DNA from: Pseudomonadota bacterium
GTDB lineage: Bacteria; Pseudomonadota; Alphaproteobacteria; Rickettsiales; SXRF01
DNA length: 64,000 nucleotides
Direction of reading: 5' to 3'
Assembly: GCA_963205195.1 (NCBI GenBank)
Contig: CAUJHR010000016.1
Span: forward strand, 149,988 to 213,987
Of this stretch, positions 8,494 through 16,164 are shown in pieces; the stretch's first letter is position 1, and every line of letters starts with the position of its first letter. A program made the position numbers and the translations under genes. The notes below the pieces were generated by a model that saw only the letters and a program-made list of their open reading frames with translations, ran no database searches and was not told the origin of the DNA.

Positions 8494-10266
8494 ATGAAAC
8501 AGGCTAAAATAACAGCACCAGAAACTGGCGTAAGCCAAATGATGGGTTCTGAGATAATTGTCAAATCCCTCATCAACGAAGGTGTGGACACAGTATTTGG
8601 CTATCCCGGCGGCGCGGTTTTACCGGTTTACGATGCTCTTTTCAAACAAAACCAGCTCCGCCATATTCTCGTGCGCCATGAACAGGCCGCAACCCATGCC
8701 GCCGAAGGTTATGCCCGCTCCACAGGAAAAGTAGGGGTAGTGCTGGTAACTTCCGGGCCCGGCGCGACCAACGCCGTAACCGGACTTACTGATGCCATGC
8801 TCGATTCCATCCCGCTAGTGTGCATCACCGGGCAGGTTCCCACTCACCTCATCGGCTCCGATGCCTTTCAGGAAGCCGACACCACCGGGATCACTCGTTC
8901 CTGCACCAAACATAACTATCTGGTTCGCGATATAGCCGATCTCGCCCACATAATGCACGAAGCTTTCCATGTGGCGCGTACCGGACGCCCCGGCCCCGTG
9001 GTCATCGACATTCCCAAGAATATTATGAACCAGATGGGAAACTACACCCAGAAACTTGAGATAAAACGCCCATCCTACAATCCAAAAACCGAGCCGGATA
9101 TGGCGCAGGTGGAAAAAGCGGTAGCGCTTATGCAAAGCGCGAAGCAACCGGTATTTTATGTAGGCGGCGGAGTGATAAATTCCGGCGAAAAAGCCTGCGA
9201 ACTGCTTACCGAACTGGTACATCTTACTGGTTTCCCCTGCACCAACACCTTAATGGGACTCGGCGCATTCCCAGGCGATGATAAGCAGTTTGTTGGTATG
9301 CTGGGTATGCACGGAAGCCTGGAAGCCAATATGTGTATGGCCGAGTGTGATGTAATGATAAATATCGGCGCACGTTTTGATGACCGTGTGACCGGCAGGC
9401 TAGATGCCTTCTCAGTAAATTCCAAAAAGATACATGTCGACATCGACCCCTCTTCCATAAATAAGAATGTGCGCGTGCATGTGCCGATAGTTGGCGATGC
9501 GGGCAAGGTTATCGAAAAAATGCTTGAACTCTGGAAAAAACAAAAATCCGTCGCGCAGGATATTAAACCTTGGTGGCAAAAAATCGAAGCATGGCGTGCT
9601 AAAAAAAGCTTTTCCTATAAGCAGGGCGAAAAAACCATAAAGCCGCAATACGCGCTTGACCGCCTGAACGCGCTTACCAAGAAACATACCACTTACATCA
9701 CAACCGATGTAGGGCAGCACCAGATGTGGGCGGCACAATTCCTGACCCATGAAAAACCTTACCGCTGGATGACCTCAGGAGGGCTCGGCACAATGGGTTA
9801 CGGCGTTCCTTGTGCAGTCGGCGCGCAGATAGCACATCCTGAGGGCCTTGTGGTCTGCGTAACCGGCGAAGCCTCAGTACTTATGAATATCCAAGAGCTT
9901 TCCACCATAATGCAATACCGGCTGCCGCTTAAAATATTCATCCTCAACAACCGCTACATGGGCATGGTGCGTCAGTGGCAGGAAATGTTCCACGGAAACC
10001 GCTATAGCGAATCCTACATGGACTCCCTGCCCGATTTTGTAAAGCTCGCCGAGGCTTACGGCATGACCGGCCTTAGGTGCGAAAAAGTCGCCGATGTGGA
10101 TAAAACCATAGAACAGATGATAGCAATAAAAGGCCCCGTTATTGTTGATATGGTTGTCGACCAGAATGAAAATGTATATCCGATGATCCCCGCCGGAGCA
10201 GCGCATTACGAGCTACTTCTAAGCCCTGCCGACGGCAGCGCGGAACTCAACAAGAATTTGGTATAG
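8494..10266 (+). CDS. ilvB: Acetolactate synthase large (catalytic) subunit
   Basis: ThDP-dependent enzyme that condenses pyruvate with pyruvate or 2-ketobutyrate, the first common step of valine, leucine and isoleucine synthesis. The 590-residue chain has the ThDP-activating Glu63 in VRHEQAATHAAEGYAR, the FGYPGGAVLP and VTSGPGATN segments, the FAD-like central domain (GARFDDRVTG), and the C-terminal ThDP domain with MGYGVPCAVGA and VCVTGEAS...ILNNRYMGMVRQW. The usual GDG is GEA, a variant I associate with alphaproteobacterial enzymes. ilvN follows after three bases. A 72-base leader after the family C repeat shows no obvious attenuator. Confidence 0.97.
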   Translation: MKQAKITAPETGVSQMMGSEIIVKSLINEGVDTVFGYPGGAVLPVYDALFKQNQLRHILVRHEQAATHAAEGYARSTGKVGVVLVTSGPGATNAVTGLTDAMLDSIPLVCITGQVPTHLIGSDAFQEADTTGITRSCTKHNYLVRDIADLAHIMHEAFHVARTGRPGPVVIDIPKNIMNQMGNYTQKLEIKRPSYNPKTEPDMAQVEKAVALMQSAKQPVFYVGGGVINSGEKACELLTELVHLTGFPCTNTLMGLGAFPGDDKQFVGMLGMHGSLEANMCMAECDVMINIGARFDDRVTGRLDAFSVNSKKIHVDIDPSSINKNVRVHVPIVGDAGKVIEKMLELWKKQKSVAQDIKPWWQKIEAWRAKKSFSYKQGEKTIKPQYALDRLNALTKKHTTYITTDVGQHQMWAAQFLTHEKPYRWMTSGGLGTMGYGVPCAVGAQIAHPEGLVVCVTGEASVLMNIQELSTIMQYRLPLKIFILNNRYMGMVRQWQEMFHGNRYSESYMDSLPDFVKLAEAYGMTGLRCEKVADVDKTIEQMIAIKGPVIVDMVVDQNENVYPMIPAGAAHYELLLSPADGSAELNKNLV

Positions 10267-10269
10267 AAT

Positions 10270-10806
10270 ATGCAAGATATTGTTTACGACATCCCAACAA
10301 TAACTGACATTAAGAGAAGACATACCCTCGCTGTGCTGGTGGATAACGAGTTCGGCGTGCTTGCGCGTGTGATCGGGCTGTTTTCCGGGCGCGGTTACAA
10401 CATCGAGAGCCTGACCGTAGCCGAGGTCGAGCACGGCAGCAAACATTCGCGCATCACCATAGTCACTTCCGGCACTGAAATGGTGATCGAGCAGATAAAA
10501 AAACTGCTGGAAAAGATGGTTCCAGTTTATAAGGTACATGACCTGACAGTTGAAGGGCCGCATGTCGAGCGCGAGCTTGCCCTTGTAAAAGTTGTAAGCA
10601 ACGAAGCGCAGCGTGTGGAAGCATTGCGTATCGCAGATATTTTCCGCGCCCGTGCAGTAGACTCCACCAATGAAAGTTTTGTTTTCGAAATAACTGGTGA
10701 ATCCGAAAAGATCGACGCGTTCATCGAGCTTATGCGCCCAATCGGTCTTATTGAAATCTGCCGCACAGGAATAGCTGCTATCAGCCGTGGCAAAGATGGT
10801 ATTTAG
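10270..10806 (+). CDS. ilvN: Acetolactate synthase small (regulatory) subunit
   Basis: Regulatory subunit that binds valine and activates the large subunit. The 178-residue protein begins its ACT domain at HTLAVLVDNEFGVLARVIGLFSGRGYNIESLTV (about residues 19-50), followed by HSRITIVTSG and the conserved C-terminal domain with RELALVKV and RAVDS. The start is three bases after the ilvB stop, implying translational coupling. The 3' end overlaps the convergent membrane-protein gene by four bases. Length and motifs are standard for IlvN/IlvH. Confidence 0.96.
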   Translation: MQDIVYDIPTITDIKRRHTLAVLVDNEFGVLARVIGLFSGRGYNIESLTVAEVEHGSKHSRITIVTSGTEMVIEQIKKLLEKMVPVYKVHDLTVEGPHVERELALVKVVSNEAQRVEALRIADIFRARAVDSTNESFVFEITGESEKIDAFIELMRPIGLIEICRTGIAAISRGKDGI

Positions 10807-12053
10807 CCAACTGACTTAGGTTTAAATATACGCAAGGCTATCGCTGCAATTAAAAGCAATTGCGCTGGCACCCATAAGGCAAGGTTCATCCCCAAATAGC
10901 TTTCTGTAAGTCCTGGAAACAATAACGCTGATAAAAACGGGTTTAAGACCGCGAGTGAGAGTATAACCGCACATAGCATTTTCTTTCCAGAATATTTAAG
11001 CAGATAGCCAACCGGAATTGCCAGTAGAATCATTGTGTGTATATGCAGCCACGGGCTTAAAAACAAGCTTATAGCAATAACCAGAGCAAATCCCAACTCC
11101 TGCACTTCTTGCGATTGATTCCTTGCACGCAAGCCAAGCGATCCTGATATTATCACCCCAACACCAAGCATTAATAAGCTTGCCATATTTACGGCAAAGA
11201 AATTCCCGGCTCCGAATATCCATAAAAGCACCATCCGCAGATTGCACATTTTAGTTAGAACCAGCTTGATAAAAGTCGCGTCATTGCCAGCCGATGTTAT
11301 AGCGTGCAAAAAATCACCCCAGATATATATGCCGAATATACTTGTGCATATTGCAATAATAGCTAGCCCGCTGGCAATGGCGCTGCGCCAAAGAGATCCT
11401 CCGTATATAATCAGCAGGTATAGGGTCGGCGCGATCACAAGTTGAGGTTTAAAAGCCGTGATAACCAGCAAAAACCCCGCCAATGCAAAATATTTATAGC
11501 GGCACAAAAGCTGGCAACCAAGCAGGCCAGCGAGCATAAGCATTACAGTCTGCCCTTCCGCAACCCCAGACATATAAGGAAGCGAAGATGCCATTAGAAA
11601 ACTTGCAAACAATAATGATTTAAAGTTTTTACAGATACCCGCGTAATAAAACATTACCAGCACCAGCAAGCTGCAAATCCCCATCGCCGCCTGCCACAAA
11701 TAGAATGCCGTTACATAAGGGAAATAATGCAGCGGCGCAAAAAACAGCAAAGTATATGGCGGGTAAAGGTAATGTATGGGCGATAGATCATCCTTATGCT
11801 TATTGGTAAGCCCATACTGCGTTTCTTCATTAAGCTTGGGATCATAAAGCTTTTCAGGATTGCTGGCAGTAATAAGGGACGCGCCGTAATAAACAACAAA
11901 ATCATTCATACGCGCATATTCTTTGACCTTAGAATCGGGAATATCCGCAACATATGTAATTTTTTGCAGGGATGCGAAGCTTAATACCCCCACTATCAAT
12001 AAGATCAATAAAGATTTAAGCAATATAGAGATATTTAAACCGGCAATCCTCAA
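10803..12053 (-). CDS. GT87 / DUF2029-like multi-pass membrane glycosyltransferase
   Basis: A 416-residue polytopic membrane protein with an N-terminal membrane segment, a roughly 60-residue periplasmic stretch containing YGASLITASNPEKLYD and HYLYPPYTLLFFAPL, and about nine further hydrophobic helices. The N-terminal acidic loop followed by the YPP motif matches polyprenyl-phosphate-dependent GT-C glycosyltransferases of the DUF2029 type. It would add a sugar in the periplasm to a glycolipid or polymer; the substrate is not evident. It begins one base before the end of ogt in transcription order, so the two may be co-transcribed. Confidence 0.7.
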   Translation of the reverse strand: MRIAGLNISILLKSLLILLIVGVLSFASLQKITYVADIPDSKVKEYARMNDFVVYYGASLITASNPEKLYDPKLNEETQYGLTNKHKDDLSPIHYLYPPYTLLFFAPLHYFPYVTAFYLWQAAMGICSLLVLVMFYYAGICKNFKSLLFASFLMASSLPYMSGVAEGQTVMLMLAGLLGCQLLCRYKYFALAGFLLVITAFKPQLVIAPTLYLLIIYGGSLWRSAIASGLAIIAICTSIFGIYIWGDFLHAITSAGNDATFIKLVLTKMCNLRMVLLWIFGAGNFFAVNMASLLMLGVGVIISGSLGLRARNQSQEVQELGFALVIAISLFLSPWLHIHTMILLAIPVGYLLKYSGKKMLCAVILSLAVLNPFLSALLFPGLTESYLGMNLALWVPAQLLLIAAIALRIFKPKSVG

Positions 12054-12554
12054 TTAAGCAGCCTTCTCGAGTTCGAGCAGTTTCTTTTTTGTTGGTATTC
12101 CACCACTGGAAAACCCGCCTAGAGCACCACCAGCACCAACCACCCTATGGCATGGCACGATTATAAGAAATGGATTACGGCCATTGGCAGTTCCTACTGC
12201 GCGGGCTTTTTTAGCATCACCAACTCTCTTTGCCTGCTCACCGTAAGAGATGGTTTCCCCGTAAGGGATTTTCTGCAACTCGCGCCACGCATTAATCTGG
12301 AATACCGTGCCCTGCATGTCGAGCTTTACATCAAATTCTTTGCGTTTACCCGCGAAATATTCAGCAAGCTGTTTTTCCGCCTTAATTAAAAACTGGTTGG
12401 AATCGCTCTCCACCATTTCATCATTCATTTCGCGGTAATGCTCCTTGTAAAACACTCCCATCAGCCCCTTGTCTGAAGCTACCAGTTGCAACCTGCCTAT
12501 CGGCGTCTGCACGAATTTATAGAACTGCACCTTCGCAAGATTGATATTTTTCAT
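12054..12554 (-). CDS. ogt: Methylated-DNA--protein-cysteine methyltransferase
   Basis: Suicide DNA repair protein that moves a methyl group from O6-methylguanine to its own cysteine. The 166-residue product has the acceptor Cys135 in IIVPCHRVVGAGG, the preceding helix-turn-helix with IPYGETISYGEQA and the GTANGRNP asparagine hinge. The C-terminal GGFSSGG and LLELE are typical. Length fits a short Ogt-type enzyme without an AraC-like Ada domain. The stop abuts the start of the downstream membrane gene. Confidence 0.96.
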   Translation of the reverse strand: MKNINLAKVQFYKFVQTPIGRLQLVASDKGLMGVFYKEHYREMNDEMVESDSNQFLIKAEKQLAEYFAGKRKEFDVKLDMQGTVFQINAWRELQKIPYGETISYGEQAKRVGDAKKARAVGTANGRNPFLIIVPCHRVVGAGGALGGFSSGGIPTKKKLLELEKAA

Positions 12555-12578
12555 ATTTATCTCCTTTCAGTATTCTGT

Positions 12579-12662
12579 CATCCCGGGCTTGACCCGGGAT
12601 CTAGGGACATAACCACCGACTATGGTTTTTGCCCTAGATCCCCGCCTTCGCGGGGATGACAC
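12579..12662. repeat. GTCAT-type palindromic repeats, tandem pair
   Basis: Two hairpins in the ogt-sbp gap: GTCATCCCGGG...CCCGGGATC and then GATCCCCGCC...GGCGGGGATGAC-like arms, with the outer GTCATCCC and GGGATGAC also complementary. Same class as 20482-20606 and 47343-47421. Downstream, at 12670-12692, a short CTAATCT/CTAATCC heptamer run reaches the sbp stop codon. Confidence 0.7.
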
Positions 12663-12689
12663 TAATAACTAGCCTCTAATCTCTAATCC

Positions 12690-13703
12690 CTATTTGCCAT
12701 CACCATATATCTTATCAAAAGTCCCCTCATCGTCAAAATGTTCTTTCTGGGCTTTTTTCCAACCGCCGAAATCTGCGATGGTAACAGTTTTAATAGCTGG
12801 AAATTTGCTGGCATATTTTTTTGCAGTATCCTTATCACTCGGACGGTAGAAATTCTGCGCGACAAGCTCCTGCGCCTCCGGGCTATAGAGATAACTTAAA
12901 TATTCCTTCGCTGCTTCCGTGGTTCCTTTGCGTTCTGTGTTTTTTTCCACCACGGCAACAGGAGGCTCAGCAACAATACTAACAGAAGGGTAAACAACCT
13001 CAAGCTCGCCGTCTGGCTTCTCTTTTTGCGACAGGTACGCTTCATTTTCCCATGCTATTAACACATCACCAATGCCGCGTTGTACGAAAGTAGTTGTTGA
13101 ACCGCGTGCACCCGTATCCAGCACCGGCACATTCTTGAATAGTTTTTTCATGAAATCTTCAATTTTACCTTGGTCGCCTGCGAATTTATCCTTGGCATAG
13201 GCCCACGCCGCAAGATAATTCCAGCGCGCGCCGCCGCTGGTTTTCGGGTTCGGCGTGATAACCTGCACACCGTCTTTTACAAGATCACCCCAATCCTTGA
13301 TATTTTTTGGGTTGCCCTTATGCACAAGGAACACAATAGTAGAAGTATAAGGCGAGCTGTTATTTGGCAGCTTGCCCTGCCAATCGGCAGGTAGGCTTTT
13401 TCCTTTGTCAGATATTACATCAATATCATATGCCAGCGCCAGCGTCACCACATCGGCCCTGAGCCCCTCAATGACCGAACGCGCCTGCTTGCCAGAGCCA
13501 CCATGCGACTGGTTTATCTTAACATCCTGCCCGGTTTTTTCCTTCCAATGCTTGATGAATAAATTATTGTATTTTTCATAAAGCTCACGCGTCGGGTCAT
13601 AAGACACGTTGAGCAGTTCTATCGGCTTATCTGCCGCCTGCGCCTGCGAAAATGCTACACTTGCAGCAAACAAAACGACCCCTAATATATTAGATAGTTT
13701 CAT
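12690..13703 (-). CDS. sbp: Periplasmic sulfate/thiosulfate-binding protein
   Basis: Substrate-binding component of a sulfate or thiosulfate ABC importer. The 337-residue precursor has a signal peptide (about residues 1-23, ending AQA), then [19 protein letters not shown], the [16 protein letters not shown] anion-binding segment, [10 protein letters not shown], and [15 protein letters not shown], all hallmarks of Sbp/CysP. No permease or ATPase gene is adjacent: the neighbours are ogt and an unrelated lipoprotein, so the rest of the transporter must be elsewhere or absent. It could serve a related oxyanion such as molybdate, but the motifs favour sulfate. Confidence 0.93.
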   Translation of the reverse strand: MKLSNILGVVLFAASVAFSQAQAADKPIELLNVSYDPTRELYEKYNNLFIKHWKEKTGQDVKINQSHGGSGKQARSVIEGLRADVVTLALAYDIDVISDKGKSLPADWQGKLPNNSSPYTSTIVFLVHKGNPKNIKDWGDLVKDGVQVITPNPKTSGGARWNYLAAWAYAKDKFAGDQGKIEDFMKKLFKNVPVLDTGARGSTTTFVQRGIGDVLIAWENEAYLSQKEKPDGELEVVYPSVSIVAEPPVAVVEKNTERKGTTEAAKEYLSYLYSPEAQELVAQNFYRPSDKDTAKKYASKFPAIKTVTIADFGGWKKAQKEHFDDEGTFDKIYGDGK

Positions 13704-13812
13704 TATATTTTTCCTTCTTAAGTTTGTAGTTTTGTATAACAGAAATTTTATCTTAACTCCACGATTTTACATGTCATTGCGAGCGAACAATGACGAAGCC
13801 ATTACTCTTCCC

Positions 13813-13933
13813 AAAACTCGCTGGCGTGAGGCAAACGCGATGCAATGAAGTGGCGCAAACGCAGCGTAGCAGCGCTACGTGAGTATTGCGCCGAAGCTTT
13901 ATTGCAAGCAGATTGTCCGCGCCAGTAGAGTTT
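13813..13933. repeat. Family B palindromic element, complete copy
   Basis: A 121-base palindromic unit beginning AAAACTCGCTGGCGTGAGG and ending TCCGCGCCAGTAGAGTTT. The ends are complementary (ACTC/GAGT, CTGGCG/CGCCAG). An inner hairpin is centred on CGTAGCAGCGCTACG. It is preceded at 13771-13800 by a GTCATTGCGAGCG-type fragment and followed at once by a family A fragment. Confidence 0.85.
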
Positions 13934-13935
13934 CC

Positions 13936-13963
13936 AGCAGATTTAAAGCCAAAAATGAGTTTT
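13936..13963. repeat. Family A right-end fragment
   Basis: Matches the right end of family A (AGCAGATTT-AAGCCAAAAATGAG). It stops two bases before the stop codon of the minus-strand lipoprotein gene, the same placement as complete family A copies. The left part of the element is missing; family B occupies its place. Confidence 0.7.
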
Positions 13964-13965
13964 AC

Positions 13966-14547
13966 CTAAAGCTGAGGCGAAAGAACTGAATCCGGCAATG
14001 TTTCATGCATTGGGTCAATAACTACAGTATCGGCAGACGCATCGTTTTTCTGGTCTTTAACCGGCGTTGGCGGCGCTACAAAAACTGGTTTCATATTAGC
14101 GATTTTTTTCTCTACATCATTCCCGGCATTATCTTCACGTAGTGGCAGAAGCTTCATGGTTGCCGGACGCGGAGGAGCAGCACCAGCTCCCTGGTATGCC
14201 ACCAGTTTATTCTCCCAGCCTGGCATTTGTTCGCGGTAACATAAAATATCCTGTAAAACGCGGTAGCAATAACGCACTGGCATAGGCTGCTTGGCGGTGC
14301 TGGGAAGCGGTGTAAGCCACCATTTACGCATTTGCTCCCCGGTTTTCTTCAAATTATCCCGTACATCATTTGCAACGCGCATACCATTTTTTTCAACATT
14401 ATCCTGCACGGTTTTCGCATCCTTATTGGCCTGCGCCACCACAACCTTCTTATCTTCCTCATAATGGTCGCATGAGCAAAGGCATAACATACTGAAAATA
14501 ATTAAAAATTTCTGCAAATCCAAATCCTTCATATTTATGGCCGCCAT
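13966..14547 (-). CDS. Putative lipoprotein, conserved in alphaproteobacteria, function unknown
   Basis: A product of up to 193 residues with a hydrophobic N-terminal segment ending in the lipobox-like LCLCSC (cysteine near residues 22-26), indicating a lipidated envelope protein. The mature region has a charged helical stretch (KDAKTVQDNVEKN...NLKKTGEQMRKWW), a conserved-looking core PVRYCYRVLQDILCYREQMPGWENKL with two cysteines, then a proline-rich tail. The core resembles a lipoprotein type I associate with alphaproteobacteria, but no function is known to me. An internal ATG at residue 6 is an alternative start. Confidence 0.65.
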   Translation of the reverse strand: MAAINMKDLDLQKFLIIFSMLCLCSCDHYEEDKKVVVAQANKDAKTVQDNVEKNGMRVANDVRDNLKKTGEQMRKWWLTPLPSTAKQPMPVRYCYRVLQDILCYREQMPGWENKLVAYQGAGAAPPRPATMKLLPLREDNAGNDVEKKIANMKPVFVAPPTPVKDQKNDASADTVVIDPMHETLPDSVLSPQL

Positions 14548-14661
14548 AATATAATAATATCCAGCAAGTTACAGCAAATTTTATGCCATCATCAATTGAT
14601 TAACATTGCGATAAAAGTAAATATGAAGTAATATTTGTTTTTAACTAAATCAGGGCAAACA

Positions 14662-15387
14662 GTGGAAGAGCAACAAAATCCGTTAGTAGAAGCGACCATT
14701 GCGGTAAAGGAGCGGGCTATTGCAAATCTTAATGCCATTCCCCTACAGTTTTATACCCCATTTGATAAACCAAACATCAAAGCTGTCCTTGAATCAAAAG
14801 ACCATTTGTTTAACACAATATCAGCATCATTGCGCTATCTGGAATTGGACGAAATTAATGCAGGTACCGGGGATTATTCTTTGACAAGGAAAAGGCCGGA
14901 TACTGCAAACCCAAAGGGCGAGATTAAATTAGAATTAAGCAGGAGCGGTATTATAAAACTTGCGCGAACGGGAGTTAAAACCGAAATATTGCAAGCAATT
15001 CTAAATGCTCTTACTGATGAAAAAAAGTCTGTTTTCAATCTCAGCAATCTTGAATATGTAGCGCCTTTTAATAATACAGATATAAAGGTCGCATTAAATA
15101 ACCATAATGATATATACAAGATATTATCCCAATCATTAAAGAGTTTGGGATTGAATAATAATTCAGAAAAAAATGATTCAAAAGAAATTGATTATACTAT
15201 CGTTGATTATACTATTGGTGTGGTAGATGCGGATAAAAACAATCCCGGCATAATCCAGTTAAAGCTTACCAGAAGCGGCGCGGAAAAACTCGCCCGCGCA
15301 GGTGTGAAGTCAGAAGTGCTGCAAACCTTCCTGCCACTTGAAGAGCGCAAGCAAACTGGCTTTGTTGAGCGTGTAAATAGCAGGTAA
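14662..15387 (+). CDS. Hypothetical protein with an internally duplicated domain
   Basis: I do not recognise a family. The product contains two tandem copies of a domain of about 90-100 residues. Copy 1 has FYTPFDKPNIKAVLESKDHLF...ISASLRYL and later IKLELSRSGIIKLARTGVKTEILQAIL; copy 2 has YVAPFNNTDIKVALNNHNDIY...LSQSLKSL and IQLKLTRSGAEKLARAGVKSEVLQTFL. No signal peptide is present. I chose GTG at 14662, preceded by GGG six bases upstream; a TTG at 14635 is also in frame and would add nine residues. It is convergent with sixA, with no gap. Confidence 0.65.
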   Translation: MEEQQNPLVEATIAVKERAIANLNAIPLQFYTPFDKPNIKAVLESKDHLFNTISASLRYLELDEINAGTGDYSLTRKRPDTANPKGEIKLELSRSGIIKLARTGVKTEILQAILNALTDEKKSVFNLSNLEYVAPFNNTDIKVALNNHNDIYKILSQSLKSLGLNNNSEKNDSKEIDYTIVDYTIGVVDADKNNPGIIQLKLTRSGAEKLARAGVKSEVLQTFLPLEERKQTGFVERVNSR

Positions 15388-15903
15388 TTATTTTTCCGGC
15401 GTTAGAAAAAGTGCCAGCTTGCTGTGTGCATGGCTAATATTAACCCACTCACCTTCAAAATTAATCACCACCAGTGAACAGGTGGGAAATTCCATCTGCA
15501 AATTATTATGCATCTGCTTATCACCTTCTTTGGCAAGCGAAAGGGCGAGTTGGTAAAGGCCGGGATTATGCCCAACCACCATAAGCTTTTTTATATTTTC
15601 CGGGATCATTGCTATCTGGTTGAAGAGTTCATTTTCCGAAGCATTATAAATTTTTTCACTGTAGTTTACGGCGGGTTTTTCTGCGAAAGAAATCTGGGCT
15701 TCCGCCAGCGTTTCGCGGGTGCGCGTTGCAGTTGAGCATAATATATATTCTGGGATTATATTCCTGTCGGCCAGCGCTTCACCTGCCCATATTGCTTCTT
15801 CGCGCCCCTTAGAAGTCAGTTTGCGGTTATGGTCATGCTCGCTGATACCTGCGTTTCTCGCCTGCCCGTGCCGTAGGATTATAAGGGTTTTCTTAGTTTG
15901 CAC
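15388..15903 (-). CDS. sixA: SixA-type phosphohistidine phosphatase
   Basis: Histidine phosphatase superfamily enzyme that removes phosphate from phosphohistidine residues, for example on histidine kinase or phosphotransferase domains. The 171-residue protein has the catalytic RHG motif at LRHGQAR (about residues 10-16), KLTSKGREEA, the CSTATRTRET segment and the second histidine in VVGHNPGL. The short single-domain form fits SixA rather than phosphoglycerate mutase. It is divergent from ppk across a gap holding a palindromic repeat. The exact substrate is inferred from family. Confidence 0.88.
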   Translation of the reverse strand: MQTKKTLIILRHGQARNAGISEHDHNRKLTSKGREEAIWAGEALADRNIIPEYILCSTATRTRETLAEAQISFAEKPAVNYSEKIYNASENELFNQIAMIPENIKKLMVVGHNPGLYQLALSLAKEGDKQMHNNLQMEFPTCSLVVINFEGEWVNISHAHSKLALFLTPEK

Positions 15904-16025
15904 CTTATTTTAAAGCTTTCTTAATGTAATTTCGAACTAATCAAAGTAATCTTTACCACTTAATTAATATCATTTTAAGCATATACTAATATAATGTTCC
16001 AACACAATATTATTAGATAGTATGC

Positions 16026-16118
16026 AGTTTTCGCTGCGCCGTTGGCAAAAAGCAACGTTTTTGAGGCTTTCAACCGCAGCGTAGCAGCGCTACGTGAGGA
16101 TTGAAAATGAGAAAAACT
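16026..16118. repeat. Nested palindromic element upstream of ppk
   Basis: Outer arms AGTTTTTCG-like at 16026 and GAGAAAAACT ending at 16118 pair; inside them CTTTCAA and TTGAAAA pair, and the centre is the perfect hairpin CGTAGC-AGC-GCTACG at 16080-16094, shared with family B at 13813-13933. It lies in the ppk leader. It may be a shortened or rearranged family B relative. Confidence 0.65.
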
Positions 16119-16164
16119 AAGCGTTTGACAGGTGCAGTTAGAAAACCGCTTACTATCTGTTGCT

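Noticed and set aside
9862..9880. Loss of the ThDP-binding GDG motif in IlvB (GEA instead)
   Set aside because: An acidic residue is kept, and I associate the E/D-A-S form with alphaproteobacterial acetolactate synthases, so it is not likely inactivating.
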